Assembly (NCBI GenBank): GCA_039519185.1
Contig: CM076854.1
Coordinates: 69,993,948-70,057,947, forward strand
DNA length: 64,000 bases
Origin: Astragalus membranaceus
Taxonomy: Eukaryota; Streptophyta; Magnoliopsida; Fabales; Fabaceae
Reading direction: 5' to 3'
Below, piece after piece: positions 43,914 to 57,474 of this stretch (positions within the stretch are counted from its first letter, which is position 1; every line of letters starts with the position of its first letter). The position numbers and the translations under genes were made by a program. Under the pieces are notes generated by a model that saw only the letters and a list, made by a program, of their open reading frames with translations, did not search any database and was not told the origin of the DNA.

Positions 43914-46153
43914 TGTAACACCCCCGGTATTTCTAACATGTAGAAGCACCGAAATGCACAACTAGCGGAATAATCAGAGGACACAGTTCCTGCTTATAAT
44001 TGGACCAACAAACTTTTTCCGAAATAAACATAAGATCGGAATAATAACACTTCATACAATAGAAGTCATTCGGCATACAACCGATCGGAGTACAACATCC
44101 GAGTCCAATACATAAAACAGAAACTGAAATAAGGTTTATACAACTTATACAACACAAGTTCGTACAACCCAAAGGTACAATAACAATAAAGTAAAACAGC
44201 TAGGTCTTCGGCGTCTCCAAGAGCATAGCACTACTCGTGCACAATAGCCTTCCTTTTTCCCTGCTTAGCTGAAAAACAACAACATATGATTGGGTGAGAT
44301 AACATTATCTCAGTGAGTCCTACCGTGCCCCCTCACCGACACTCGGTTCAATTATCAAACCGTTTTCAAAAATTATTAGCTACCATGAGCTTATAATCGA
44401 AATGCCAAGCAAATCGTGTTCAGTAAGAAGTCTTATATTTTTATAAGCATAAACCGACTGCAATCCGTGCTAATCCCGGCAGCTTTTAAGAAGTCTTTTA
44501 ACACCATAGCTTAACCGACTGCAATCCGTGCTAATCCCGGTAGCTACATCTTTTAACATAAGCCGACTGCAATCCATGCTAATCCCGGCAACCCGTGAGT
44601 TGACCACGCCAAAACACATTCAGGGCCTAGGTAAGGGGTCATGACTACCCTCCCTAGTATGCTACTTGTCGGATCGTCACCCAACGCGATATATGTATTA
44701 CAATACATATCGATTCTCGAGAGTTAGATAATATATATATCAACGATCACCAAAGGATCAAACATAAGCTTATGATACATGTTCCATTTCATTTCATAAG
44801 CCGTTTATGAAGAATTCTATTAACTTCCAGAATTATAATTAATTCCAGGTCTTATATCCATATATAAGATCAGCCCATCCATTACTCGGTGTGCTCACAC
44901 GTAATCTAGGATTTTCGTTCTCGACCAAAATAGGTTTCAAGACTCTTTTTCAAAATATAGTTTGAACGGTTTGAAATTAGGTTTCCAATAGGTTGATAGC
45001 TTTAAAATAGTTTGAGGAAGGGATTAGGAAAGGTTCGGGATTGAACGGAGCGTTGAACGAGCAAAAACGGAATTACGCATCAAAAGGGTCACAGTGGCGC
45101 GCGGCGCGCAACCCACACGTGACTGGCGCGCGACTTGACAAAAGCGCAACCCAGAATCACGCACGGCGCGCGACTCCCGCGTGAACGGCGCGCGAATGGA
45201 CAGAACCCAAATTCAATAGTGGCGCGCGACCTGCGCGCAAATGGCGCGCTAGTGGACAGAACCACCAGTCTGATGCCCAACTCAAAATTTTCTCACTTTC
45301 GTTCTCCGTTCGCTCTCGATTCGATTCCTAATTTCCGTTCCACCTGAAACCCAGAAAATTGGCAATATTCCAGAGTACATTTCAAATGCAAAAACATTGT
45401 CAAAAATCGTTTCAATTCGCTTATAATTCTCAACACCGTAAAGTGTCAATTTCTCCAAAACTCAGAATTTGTTTTCAAACACCTTAAAGAATCGGTTTCC
45501 AATAAAATTTCAGAATATACCAAGGTTCAAAACATTCAATTTATTCCCCTAATCGTGAGTAGAACTCACCCGTTGACGATCGTTCTAGGAGTTCCAATGA
45601 ACGCGCGATGACCGAAACGAGAGAATTCACGAACGGCACCGAAGAGCACCTACCGAAACTTCAGAACAGCAACCCAAATCTTTCACCACTTAGAGCTTCA
45701 TGGGCATCAATGGAGATGAGAGAAAGAGTGAGAATCAAGCTTTGAAAGTGGTACCATTGGAAAGGAAATCGAAAATGGAGTGGAGAGGAGGTTAAAACAC
45801 TTACATGCAAGAAGGATTTGAGATGAGCTCCTCCTTCCCCCTCTTCTCCTCTTCCACGCCCTCTCTCCCCCGTATTCTTCAGCTTTTCAATTTCTGAAAT
45901 TTGGTGGAATGGCCAAGTGTGGCTGGAGTTTATGAATTAGGGAGTATATATATTGGGGGTGTGAATTGACCAATTTGCCCTTCAGCTTAAAATGCCTAAT
46001 TAAATTATGACCAAGCACAATTAATTAGTGAATGGGGGTTATTTTGAGGATTTTCTCGATTATAAATACCCAGGACACGAATAATTATTCCCATAAATAA
46101 TTACTCGGTCCTAGATACTATAATACGAGTCTTTAAAAATTAGGGGTGTTACA
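43914..46153 (-). mobile_element. Array LTR b (shared by copies A and B)
   Basis: 2240 bp. Serves as 5' LTR of copy A and 3' LTR of copy B. It carries five C's in its TAACACCCCCGG end and AAATCGAAAATGG near 45769, both shared with LTR c but not with a or d. Confidence 0.93.
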
Positions 46154-49100
46154 ATCTCCCCAACTTTTAAAAATTTTGTCCTCAAAATTGACAGGACGCA
46201 CCTTAGAGAAAAGATATGGATAGCGAGTCCGCATGTCCTCCTCCAACTCCCAAGTGGCCTCCTCGGCTGTGAAGCCATCCCAGACTACCTTGACAATTGG
46301 GATTGTTCGAGAACGTAGAGCTTTCATACCACGCTCCAAGATATAGCTAGGATGAGGTTGGAAGGATAAATCTGGTCGAAGATCGATCTCATCGACACTC
46401 AGCGGCTGAAGTGGATCAGGGATATATTTTCTCAGCTGAGATACATGAAAGACATCATGTAGATTGGATGGAGCAGGAGATAAGGCAAGACGATACGCAA
46501 GTGGCCCAACGCGCTCGATAATTTGGAAAGGTCCAACGTACCGAGGGCTGAGTTTCTTCGTTCGTAAGGCCCTACCCGTGCCTATTGTTGGAGAAATCTT
46601 CAAAAATACATGATCACCAACCTCAAACTCCAAAGGTCTCCTTCGGTTGTCGGCGTAGCTCTTTTGCCTACTCTGTGCGACCTTCATCCTTTCTTGAATC
46701 AACTTGACTCTTTCTGTGGTCTCCCGGACCATGTCCGGCCCCAAAAACTTGTTTTCGCCGATATCATACCAACATAGTGGGGTCCTACACTTTCTCCCAT
46801 AAAGTGCCTCAAACGGTGCCATACCGATGCTTGAATGATAACTGTTGTTGTAAGCAAATTCAATCAATGGAAGATGATCTTCCCACTTCTTACCGTTGCC
46901 CAATACACATGCCCGCAACATATCTTCTAGAGTCTGAATGGTCCTCTCTGCCTGACCATCCGTCTGAGGATGATAAGCCGTGCTAAGAAGTACCCTCGTC
47001 CCCATAGCTTCATTCAGCGCTCTCCAAAACCTAGATGTGAACTTAGGATCTCTGTCTGACACTATAGTAGTCGGAACCCCGTGCAATCTGACGATGTTCC
47101 TCATATATTCCTCGGCCAACCTTGACACTTTGAAATTCGATCGAACAGGGATAAAGTGAGCAGACTTTGTCAGTCGGTCCACTACTACCCAAATAGAATC
47201 ATTGCCGGCCTGCGACCTCGGCAGACCCATAACAAAATCCATAGAGATATCTTCCCATTTCCAAACAGGAATATCCAACGGTTGCAACTGACCACCTGGC
47301 CTTCGGTGTTCCGCCTTAACCTTCTGACAGGTTAAGCACCGAGAAACAAATTCAGCAACTTCGGCCTTCATCCCAGGCCACCAATACAACGTCTTCAAAT
47401 CTCGGTACATCTTGGTAGATCCAGGATGTACAGAATACTTACTTCTGTGAGCTTCTTCCAAAACTTGACCTTTGACTTCCAGGTCATTCGGCATACAAAT
47501 TCTGCCTTTAAAGCATAAGACACCATCACTATCCTCAGTGAAATCCGGTGATCCTCTTTGAGATTGCAACCTCACATCCGCTCCCTGAGCCATACGGATT
47601 TGTTCTCGCAACACACTTGCTATCTGAATATGTCGTAATACCAGACGGTCTTTCTTCCTTGCTACCTTGAGCTTCAAGTCTCGGAATGACTCCAACAAAG
47701 CCATTTCGTGAACCATTAATCTTGCAGCGTGGATAGACTTCCTGCTCAGGGCGTCTGCCACCACATTGGCTTTCCCAGGGTGATACTTCAATTCGAAGTC
47801 GTAGTCCTTCAAAAATTCAGTCCACCTTCTCTGTCTGTTATTCAACTCCTTTTGGTCAAACAGATATTTCAAGCTCTTGTGATCACTAAAAACTTCGAAA
47901 CGAGAACCGTAACGGTAGTGTCTCCAAATCTTTAGTGCAAACACAATTGCTGCAAGTTCCAAATCGTGAGTCGGGTAATTCCGCTCATGCGTCTTCAATT
48001 GCCTAGATGCATAGGCTACCACATGCTGATTCTGCATAAGGACGCATCCTAAACCCTTCCCGGAGGCATCACTGTAAATCTGAAATCCCAATGACGGATC
48101 CGGAAGAATTAGAATCGGAGCAGAAGTCAACTTCTCCTTTAATCCAAGAAAACACTCTTCACAATCCGCATCCCAAGTAAACGGTTGGTTCTTGCAAGTC
48201 AATTGAGTAGGTGGAAGAACCAATTGTGAAAAGCCTTCGATAAACCTTCTGTAATATCCGGCCAAACCCAAGAAGCTTCTTATCTCAGTCACTGATGTCG
48301 GTCGCTCTCAATTCAACACCGCTTCCACTTTACTCGGATCTACTGCAACTCCTTCCTCAGAAATCACATGACCCAAAAACTTAACTTCTGACATCCAAAA
48401 GTCACACTTGGACGGCTTGGCATAGAGCTGCTTCTCTTGGAGTACTCCCAGGACAAAGCGGAGATGCTGGGCATGCTCCTCAATTGACTTGGAGTAAACC
48501 AAGATATCATCAATGAACACAACCACAAATTGATCTAAGTAGGAATGGAATACTCTGTTCATGTAATCCATGAACACGGCAGGAGCGTTAGTCAGTCCGA
48601 AGGGCATCACCACAAACTCGTAGTGTCCGTACCTCGTACGAAAGGCGGTCTTCGGGATGTCTAAGGCTCTTAACCTGATCTGATGGTATCCTGACCTTAG
48701 ATCAATTTTGGAGAAAACTTTAGCACCTCTGAGCTGGTCAAGCAAGTCATCTATCCTTGGCAATGGATACTTGTTCTTGATAGTTATCTTGTTAAGCTGA
48801 CGATAGTCGATGCATAATCTCATGCTTCCATCTCTCTTCTTTACCAATAACACTGGAGCACCCCACGGAGAAGCACTCGGCCTTATAAACTGTTTAGAGA
48901 TTAATTCCTCCAGCTGAGACTTCAACTCTTTTAATTCAAGAGGCGACATTCGATAAGGAGCTATAGATACTGGCCCCGCACCCGGCGCCAAATCTATAGA
49001 GAATTCAATTTCACGTTCAGGAGGCAAAGAGGAAACTTCCTCAGGAAATACATCAAGAAATTCATTGACAACCTGAACCGAAGACAAGTCTAAACCGGTT

Positions 49101-50557
49101 TCAGTTGAGGCAGATAAGATAATGACAAAAGCTTCCTCACCTTGATATATGGATTCGTTGGCAGACATGAAGGAAATATCAGCATCTTCAGAAGGAAAAC
49201 CAATGGAACGGTTGTAGCTGTCAATGGTCACATGATTGTTGACCATCCAATTCATTCCTATAATGACTTCCATTTTCCTCATAGGCAAGCATATGAAGTC
49301 AATGGTGAACTCACGCCTCCCGATAACCAAAACACAATTACTACACATAGATTGGGCTCGTACACGACCCGTGGCAGCAGTAAGAATAGAGATCGGCTCG
49401 GATATGGGTGAAACAACCAATCCTACCCGATTAGCACAAGCTTCGGAGATAAAACAATGTGTGGCACCAGAGTCATATAGTATATCAACAGACTGATTAA
49501 GAATAAAACCTGTACCCCTTATGAGATTATCTGATGGTTTGAGGGTATCCCCATCCAATGTGTTGACCCGATGTTGCTTAGGGGCATCTGGAGTCTCAAA
49601 GTAAGCTTTCCTTGCTGGACAATTGTTGGCATAGTGACCCACCTCCTTGCACACATAGCACTGATTGGGCTTTGTCTCTGATTGGCACTTCCCTTGATGA
49701 TTCTTTTTACACACGGCGCATCTGCGGTACCCAAAAGTGTCGTCCGACCGAACTTGCTTTCCCTTGTTTGCATTTCCCTTAAATCTAGGATTTGATGAAG
49801 ATGATTCATTACCCCTTTTCTTCTCATTCCAAAAACCTCTCCTCTCAGCATACATTTTTTTGAGATCACTTTCCGCTGCGTGAGCTTGTTCAACAAGAGC
49901 AGGATATGAAGTCATGGCATATGAACTGAGGCCTTGGTTCACATCCCCCCTTAGACCTTGTTTGAACATCACTCTCTTCCATTTGTCATCCGGAGCATGA
50001 GTACCCAATTCATAGAACTGTGACAATCTTTCAAACTTAGCGGCATATTGACCTACAGTCATTTCCCCTTGCTTTAAGCTGACAAATTCCATCTGCTTAG
50101 CCAACCTTTCAGATTCCGGAAAATAGTGACCCAAAAACATTTCCTTGAAGTTCGTCCACTGAAGCGGTGTCCCTTGAAGTTGCATCATTCTACGTGCATT
50201 TGTCCACCATGTGTGGGCATCCTCGTCTAGAGCATTGGCAGCACACAGTACTTTCTCTTCCTCAGTGCATTGCAGAGTTACAAAGATCCTCTCCATTGCA
50301 TCAACCCAGAAGTGAGCTTTCATAACATCGGATTCTCCCTTGAAGATTGGAGGTTTCATCTTCAAGAACTTAAAGTATGCCCTATGCGGGTCTTCCTGAG
50401 GCATAGGAGCTTGCTCATTCTGTGGTTGAGGTTGAGCTTGTTGTTGTTGCAGAAGTATCATGTCATTCATCATCTTTTGCTGATTTTCAATGACGTTCCG
50501 CATCCATTCGTGCTGAGGATCTTCTGGGGCAGCATTCCTTCGATTTCTTCCAGCCAT
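46133..50557 (-). pseudogene. Gag-Pol polyprotein, array copy B (single nonsense)
   Basis: Starts MAGRNRRNAAPEDPQHE at 50557. It would be 1474 residues but for one TGG-to-TGA change at 48308-48310 (residue 750), just after the reverse transcriptase, where A and C read tryptophan. Visible parts: gag, knuckles at about 280-291 and 300-313, DSG protease at 362-364, FIDD at 681-684, RNase H (YSDASGKGLG), integrase zinc finger (HRSKYSVHPG...CLTCQK) and DDE core (SDRDPKFTS, HPQTDGQAERTIQ), GPF motif (YVGPFQIIERVG) and chromodomain-like tail. The last codons cross the purine tract and enter the LTR, with the stop at 46133-46135. It is the least damaged of the three copies. Confidence 0.93.
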
Positions 50558-50694
50558 TATTCTGCAAAGTATGCACAAAGTGTTTTAGTTGATCAGGCTA
50601 AAATCTAATAGCATACTAGGAAAAATCAGACTTAGAAGACTCAAAGAACTCTTAATGGCTAAGTCCGACTAGGTCGAACCGCTCTGATACCAAA

Positions 50695-52935
50695 TGTAAC
50701 ACCCCCGGTATTTCTAACATGTAGAAGCACCGAAATGCACAACTAGCGGAATAATCAGAGGACACAGTTCCTGCTTATAATTGGACCAACAAACTTTTTC
50801 CGAAATAAACATAAGATCGGAATAATAACACTTCATACAATAGAAGTCATTCGGCATACAACCGATCGGAGTACAACATCCGAGTCCAATACATAAAACA
50901 GAAACTGAAATAAGGTTTATACAACTTATACAACACAAGTTCGTACAACCCAAAGGTACAATAACAATAAAGTAAAACAGCTAGGTCTTCGGCGTCTCCA
51001 AGAGCATAGCACTACTCGTGCACAATAGCCTTCCTTTTTCCCTGCTTAGCTGAAAAACAACAACATATGATTGGGTGAGATAACATTATCTCAGTGAGTC
51101 CTACCGTGCCCCCTCACCGACACTCGGTTCAATTATCAAACCGTTTTCAAAAATTATTAGCTACCATGAGCTTATAATCGAAATGCCAAGCAAATCGTGT
51201 TCAGTAAGAAGTCTTATTTTTTTATAAGCATAAACCGACTGCAATCCGTGCTAATCCCGGCAGCTTTTAAGAAGTCTTTTAACACCATAGCTTAACCGAC
51301 TGCAATCCGTGCTAATCCCGGTAGCTACATCTTTTAACATAAGCCGACTGCAATCCATGCTAATCCCGGCAACCCGTGAGTTGACCACGCCAAAACACAT
51401 TCAGGGCCTAGGTAAGGGGTCATGACTACCCTCCCTAGTATGCTACTTGTCGGATCGTCACCCAACGCGATATATGTATTACAATACATATCGATTCTCG
51501 AGAGTTAGATAATATATATATCAACGATCACCAAAGGATCAAACATAAGCTTATGATACATGTTCCATTTCATTTCATAATCCGTTTATGAAGAATTCTA
51601 TTAACTTCCAGAATTATAATTAATTCCAGGTCTTATATCCATATATAAGATCAGCCCATCCATTACTCGGTGTGCTCACACGTAATCTAGGATTTTCGTT
51701 CTCGACCAAAATAGGTTTCAAGACTCTTTTTCAAAATATAGTTTGAACGGTTTGAAATTAGGTTTCCAATAGGTTGATAGCTTTAAAATAGTTTGAGGAA
51801 TGGATTAGGAAAGGTTCGGGATTGAACGGAGCGTTGAACGAGCAAAAACGGAATTACGCATCAAAAGGGTCACAGTGGCGAGCGGCGCGCAACCCACACG
51901 TGACTGGCGCGCGACTTGACAGAAGCGCAGCCCAGAATCACGCACGGCGCGCGACTCCCGCGTGAACGGCGCGCGAATGGACAGAACCCAAATTCAATAG
52001 TGGCGCGCGGCGCGCGACCTGCGCGCGAATGGCTCGCTAGTGGACAGAACCACCAGTCTGATGCCCAACTCAAAATTTTCTCACTTTCGTTCTCCGTTCG
52101 CTCTCGATTCGATTCCTAATTTCCGTTCCACCTGAAACCCAGAAAATTGGCAATATTCCAGAGTACATTTCAAATGCAAAAACATTGTCAAAAATCGTTT
52201 CAATTCGCTTATGATTCTCAACACCGTAAAGTGTCAATTTCTCCAAAACTCGGAATTTTGTTTTCAAACACCTTAAAGAATCGGTTTCCAATAAAATTTC
52301 AGAATATACCAAGGTTCAAAACATTCAATTTATTCCCCTAATCGTGAGTAGAACTCACCCGTTGACGATCGTTCTAGGAGTTCCAATGAACGCGCGATGA
52401 CCGAAACGAGAGAATTCATGAACGGCACCGAAGAGCACCTACCGAAACTTCAGAACAGCAACCCAAATCTTTCACCACTTGGAGCTTCATGGGCATCAAT
52501 GGAGATGAGAGAAAGAGTGAGAATCAAGCTTTGAAAGTGGTACCATTGGAAAGGAAATCGAAAATGGAGTGGAGAGGAGGTTAAAACACTTACATGCAAG
52601 AAGGATTTGAGATGAGCTCCTCCTCTTCTCCTCTTCCACGCCCTCTCTCCCCCTTATTCTTCAGCTTTTCAATTTCTGAAATTTGGTGGAATGGCCAAGT
52701 GTGGCTGGAGTTTATGAATTAGGGAGTATATATATTGGGGCTGTGAATTGACCAATTTGCCCTTCAGCTTAAAATGCCTAATTAAATTATGACCAAGCAC
52801 AATTAATTAGTGAATGGGGGTTATTTTGAGGATTTTCTCGATTATAAATACCCGGGACACGAATAATTATTCCCATAAATAATTACTCGGTCCTAGATAC
52901 TATAATACGAGTCTTTAAAAATTAGGGGTGTTACA
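50695..52935 (-). mobile_element. Array LTR c (shared by copies B and C)
   Basis: 2241 bp. Closest to LTR b by two shared variants, with its own small deletion in the CTCCTCCTT tract near 52620 and a GGCTCGC change in the minisatellite. Confidence 0.93.
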
Positions 52936-55900
52936 ATCTCCCCAACTTTTAAAAATTTTGTCCTCAAAATTGACAGGACGCACCTTAGAGAAAAGATATG
53001 GATAGCGAGTCCGCATGTCCTCCTCCAACTCCCAAGTGGCCTCCTCGGCTGTGAAGCCATCCCAGACTACCTTGACAATTGGGATTGTTCGAGAACGTAG
53101 AGCTTTCATACCACGCTCCAAGATATAGCTAGGATGAGGTTGGAAGGATAAATCTGGTCGAAGATCGATCTCATCGACACTCAGCGGCTGAAGTGGATCA
53201 GGGATATATTTTCTCAGCTGAGATACATGAAAGACATCATGTAGATTGGATAGAGCAGGAGATAAGGCAAGACGATACGCAAGTGGCCCAACGCGCTCGA
53301 TAATTTGGAAAGGTCCAACGTACCGAGGGCTGAGTTTCTTCGTTCGTAAGGCCCTACCCGTGCCTATCGTTGGAGAAATCTTCAAAAATACATGATCACC
53401 AACCTCAAACTCCAAAGGTCTCCTTCGGTTGTCGGCGTAGCTCTTTTGCCTACTCTGTGCGACCTTCATCCTTTCTTGAATCAACTTGACTCTTTCTGTG
53501 GTCTCCCGGACCATGTCCGGCCCCAAAAACTTGTTTTCGCCGATATCATACCAACATAGTGGGGTCCTACACTCTCTCCCATAAAGTGCCTCAAACGGTG
53601 CCATACCGATGCTTGAATGATAACTGTTGTTGTAAGCAAATTCAATCAATGGAAGATGATCTTCCCACTTCTTACCGTTATCCAATACACATGCCCGCAA
53701 CATATCTTCTAGAGTCTGAATGGTCCTCTCTGTCTGACCATCCGTCTGAGGATGATAAGCCGTGCTAAGAAGTACCCTCGTCCCCATAGCTTCATTCAGT
53801 GCTCTCCAAAACCTAGATGTGAACTTAGGATCTCTGTCTGACACTATAGTAGTCGGAACCCCGTGCAATCTGACGATGTTCCTCATATATTCCTCGGCCA
53901 ACCTTGACACTTTGAAATTCGATCGAACAGGGATAAAGTGAGCAGACTTTGTCAGTCGGTCCACTACTACCCAAATAGAATCATTGCCGGCCTGCGACCT
54001 CGGCAGACCCATAACAAAATCCATAGAGATATCTTCCCATTTCCAAACAGGAATATCCAACGGTTGCAACTGACCACCTGGCCTTCGGTGTTCCGCCTTA
54101 ACCTTCTGACAGGTTAAGCACCGAGAAACAAATTCAGCAACTTCGGCCTTCATCCCAGGCCACCAATACAACGTCTTCAAATCTCGGTACATCTCGCAGA
54201 ATGAAGCAAGAAATTGAGAATATCCTGTGAGCTTCTTCCAAAACTTGACCTTTGACTTCCAGGTCATTCGGCATACAAATTCTGCCTTTAAAGCATAAGA
54301 CACCATCACTATCCTCAGTGAAATCCGGTGATCCTCTTTGAGATTGCAACCTCACATCCGCTCCCTGAGCCATACGGATTTGTTCTCGCAACACACTTGC
54401 TATCTGAATATGTCGTAATACCAGACGGTCTTTCTTCCTTGCTACCTTGAGCTTCAAGTCTCGGAATGACTCCAACAAAGCCATTTCGTGAACCATTAAT
54501 CTTGCAGCGTGGATAGACTTCCTGCTCAGGGCGTCTGCCACCACATTGGCTTTCCCAGGGTGATACTTCAATTCGAAGTCGTAGTCCTTCAAAAATTCAG
54601 TCCACCTTCTCTGTCTGTTATTCAACTCCTTTTGGTCAAACAGATATTTCAAGCTCTTGTGATCACTAAAAACTTCGAAACGAGAACCGTAACGGTAGTG
54701 TCTCCAAATCTTTAGTGCAAACACAATTGCTGCAAGTTCCAAATCGTGAGTCGGGTAATTCCGCTCATGCGTCTTCAATTGCCTAGATGCATAGGCTACC
54801 ACATGCTGATTCTGCATAAGGACGCATCCTAAACCCTTCCCGGAGGCATCACTGTAAATCTGAAATCCCAATGACGGATCCGGAAGAATTAGAATCGGAG
54901 CAGAAGTCAACTTCTCCTTTAATCCAAGAAAACACTCTTCACAATCCGCATCCCAAGTAAACGGTTGGTTCTTGCAAGTCAATTGAGTAGGTGGAAGAAC
55001 CAATTGTGAAAAGCCTTCGATAAACCTTCTGTAATATCCGGCCAAACCCAAGAAGCTTCTTATCTCAGTCACTGATGTCGGTCGCTCCCAATTCAACACC
55101 GCTTCCACTTTACTCAGATCTACTGCAACTCCTTCCTCAGAAATCACATGACCCAAAAACTTAACTTCTGACATCCAAAAGTCACACTTGGACGGCTTGG
55201 CATAGAGCTGCTTCTCTCGAAGTACTCCCAGGACAAAGCGGAGATGCTGGGCATGCTCCTCAATTGACTTGGAGTAAACCAAGATATCATCAATGAACAC
55301 AACCACAAATTGATCTAAGTAGGAATGGAATACTCTGTTCATGTAATCCATGAACACGACAGGAGCGTTAGTCAGTCCGAAGGGCATCATCACAAACTCG
55401 TAGTGTCCGTACCTCGTACGAAAGGCGGTCTTCGGGATGTCTAAGGCTCTTACCCTGATCTGATGGTATCCTGACCTTAGATCAATTTTGGAGAAAACTT
55501 TAGCACCTCTGAGCTGGTCAAGCAAGTCATCTATCCTTGGCAATGGATACTTGTTCTTGATAGTTATCATGTTAAGCTGACGATAGTCGATGCATAATCT
55601 CATGCTTCCATCTTTCTTCTTTACCAATAACACTGGAGCACCCCACGGAGAAGCACTCGGCCTTATAAACTGTTTAGAGATTAATTCCTCCAGCTGAGAC
55701 TTCAACTCTTTTAATTCAAGAGGCGACATTCGATAAGGAGCTATAGATACTGGCCCCGCACCCGGCGCCAAATCTATAGAGAATTCAATTTCACGTTCAG
55801 GAGGCAAAGAGGAAACTTCCTCAGGAAATACATCAAGAAATTCATTGACAACCTGAACCGAAGACAAGTCTAAACCGGTTTCAGTTGAGGCAGACAAGAT

Positions 55901-57337
55901 AATGACAAAAGCTTCCTCACCTTGATATATGGATTCGTTGGCAGACATGAAGGAAATATCAGCATCTTCAGAAGGAAAACCAATGGAACGGTTGTAGCAG
56001 TCAATGGTCACATGATTGTTGACCATCCAATTCATTCCTATAATGACTTCCATTTTCCTCATAGGCAAGCATATGAAGTCAATGGTGAACTCACGCCTCC
56101 CGATAACCAAAATACAATTACTACACATAGATTGGGCTCGTACACGACCCGTGGCAGCAGTAAGAATAGAGATCGGCTCGGATATGGGTGAAACAACCAA
56201 TCCTACCCGATTAGCACAAGCTTCGGAGATAAAACAATGTGTGGCACCAGAGTCATATAGTATATCAACAGACTGATTAAGAATAAAACCTGTACCCCTT
56301 ATGAGATTATCTGATGGTTTGAGGGTATCCCCATCCAATGTGTTGACCCGATGTTGCTTAGGGGCATCTGGAGTCTCAAAGTAAGCTTTCCTTGCTGGAC
56401 AATTGTTGGCATAGTGACCCACCTCCTTGCACACATAGCACTGATTGGGCTTTGTCTCTGATTGGCACTTCCCTTGATGATTCTTTTTACACACGGCGCA
56501 TCTGCGGTACCCAAAAGTGTCGTCCGACCGAACTTGCTTTCCCTTGTTTGCATTTCCCTTAAATCTAGGATTTGATGAAGATGATTCATTACCCCTTTTC
56601 TTCTCATTCCAAAAACCTCTCCTCTCAGCATACATTTTTTTGAGATCACTTTCCGCTGCGTGAGCTTGTTCAACAAGAGCAGGATATGAAGTCATGGCAT
56701 ATGAACTGAGGCCTTGGTTCACATCCCCCCTTAGACCTTGTTTGAACATCACTCTCTTCCATTTGTCATCCGGAGCATGAGTACCCAATTCATAGAACTG
56801 TGACAATCTTTCAAACTTAGCGGCATATTGACCTACAGTCATTTCCCCTTGCTTTAAGCTGACAAATTCCATCTGCTTAGCCAACCTTTCAGATTCCGGA
56901 AAATAGTGACCCAAAAACATTTCCTTGAAGTTCGTCCACTGAAGCGGTGTCCTTTGAAGTTGCATCATTCTACCTGCATTTGTCCACCATGTGTGGGCAT
57001 CCTCGTCTAGAGCATTGGCAGCACACAGTACTTTCTCTTCCTCAGTGCATTGCAGAGTTACAAAGATCCTCTCCATTGCATCAACCCAGAAGTGAGCTTT
57101 CATAACATCGGATTCTCCCTTGAAGATTGGAGGTTTCATCTTCAAGAACTTAAAGTATGCCCTATGCGGGTCTTCCTGAGGCATAGGAGCTTGCTCATTC
57201 TGTGGTTGAGGTTGAGCTTGTTGTTGTTGCAGAAGTATCATGTCATTCATCATCTTTTGCTGATTTTCAATGACGTTCCGCATCCATTCGTGCTGAGGAT
57301 CTTCTGGGGCAGCATTCCTTCGATTTCTTCCAGCCAT
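52915..57337 (-). pseudogene. Gag-Pol polyprotein, array copy C (filler-DNA frameshift in integrase)
   Basis: Starts MAGRNRRNAAPEDPQHE at 57337 and is open for about 1038 residues through gag, protease, reverse transcriptase and RNase H. Near 54195-54225 a 32-base segment present in A and B is replaced by 30 unrelated bases, giving a net -2 frameshift just after the first histidine of the integrase zinc finger (EEAHR). Downstream the original frame resumes at MYRDLKTLYWWPG and runs through the DDE integrase core and chromodomain-like tail to the LTR (52915). Reverse transcriptase variants unique to this copy include LNMITIKNKY and NAPVVFMDY. Confidence 0.92.
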
Positions 57338-57474
57338 GATTCTGCAAAGTATGCACAAAGTGTTTTAGTTGATCAGGCTAAACTCTAATAGCATACTAGG
57401 AAAAATCAGACTTAGAAGACTCAAAGAACTCTTAATGGCTAAGTCCGACTAGGTCGAACCGCTCTGATACCAAA

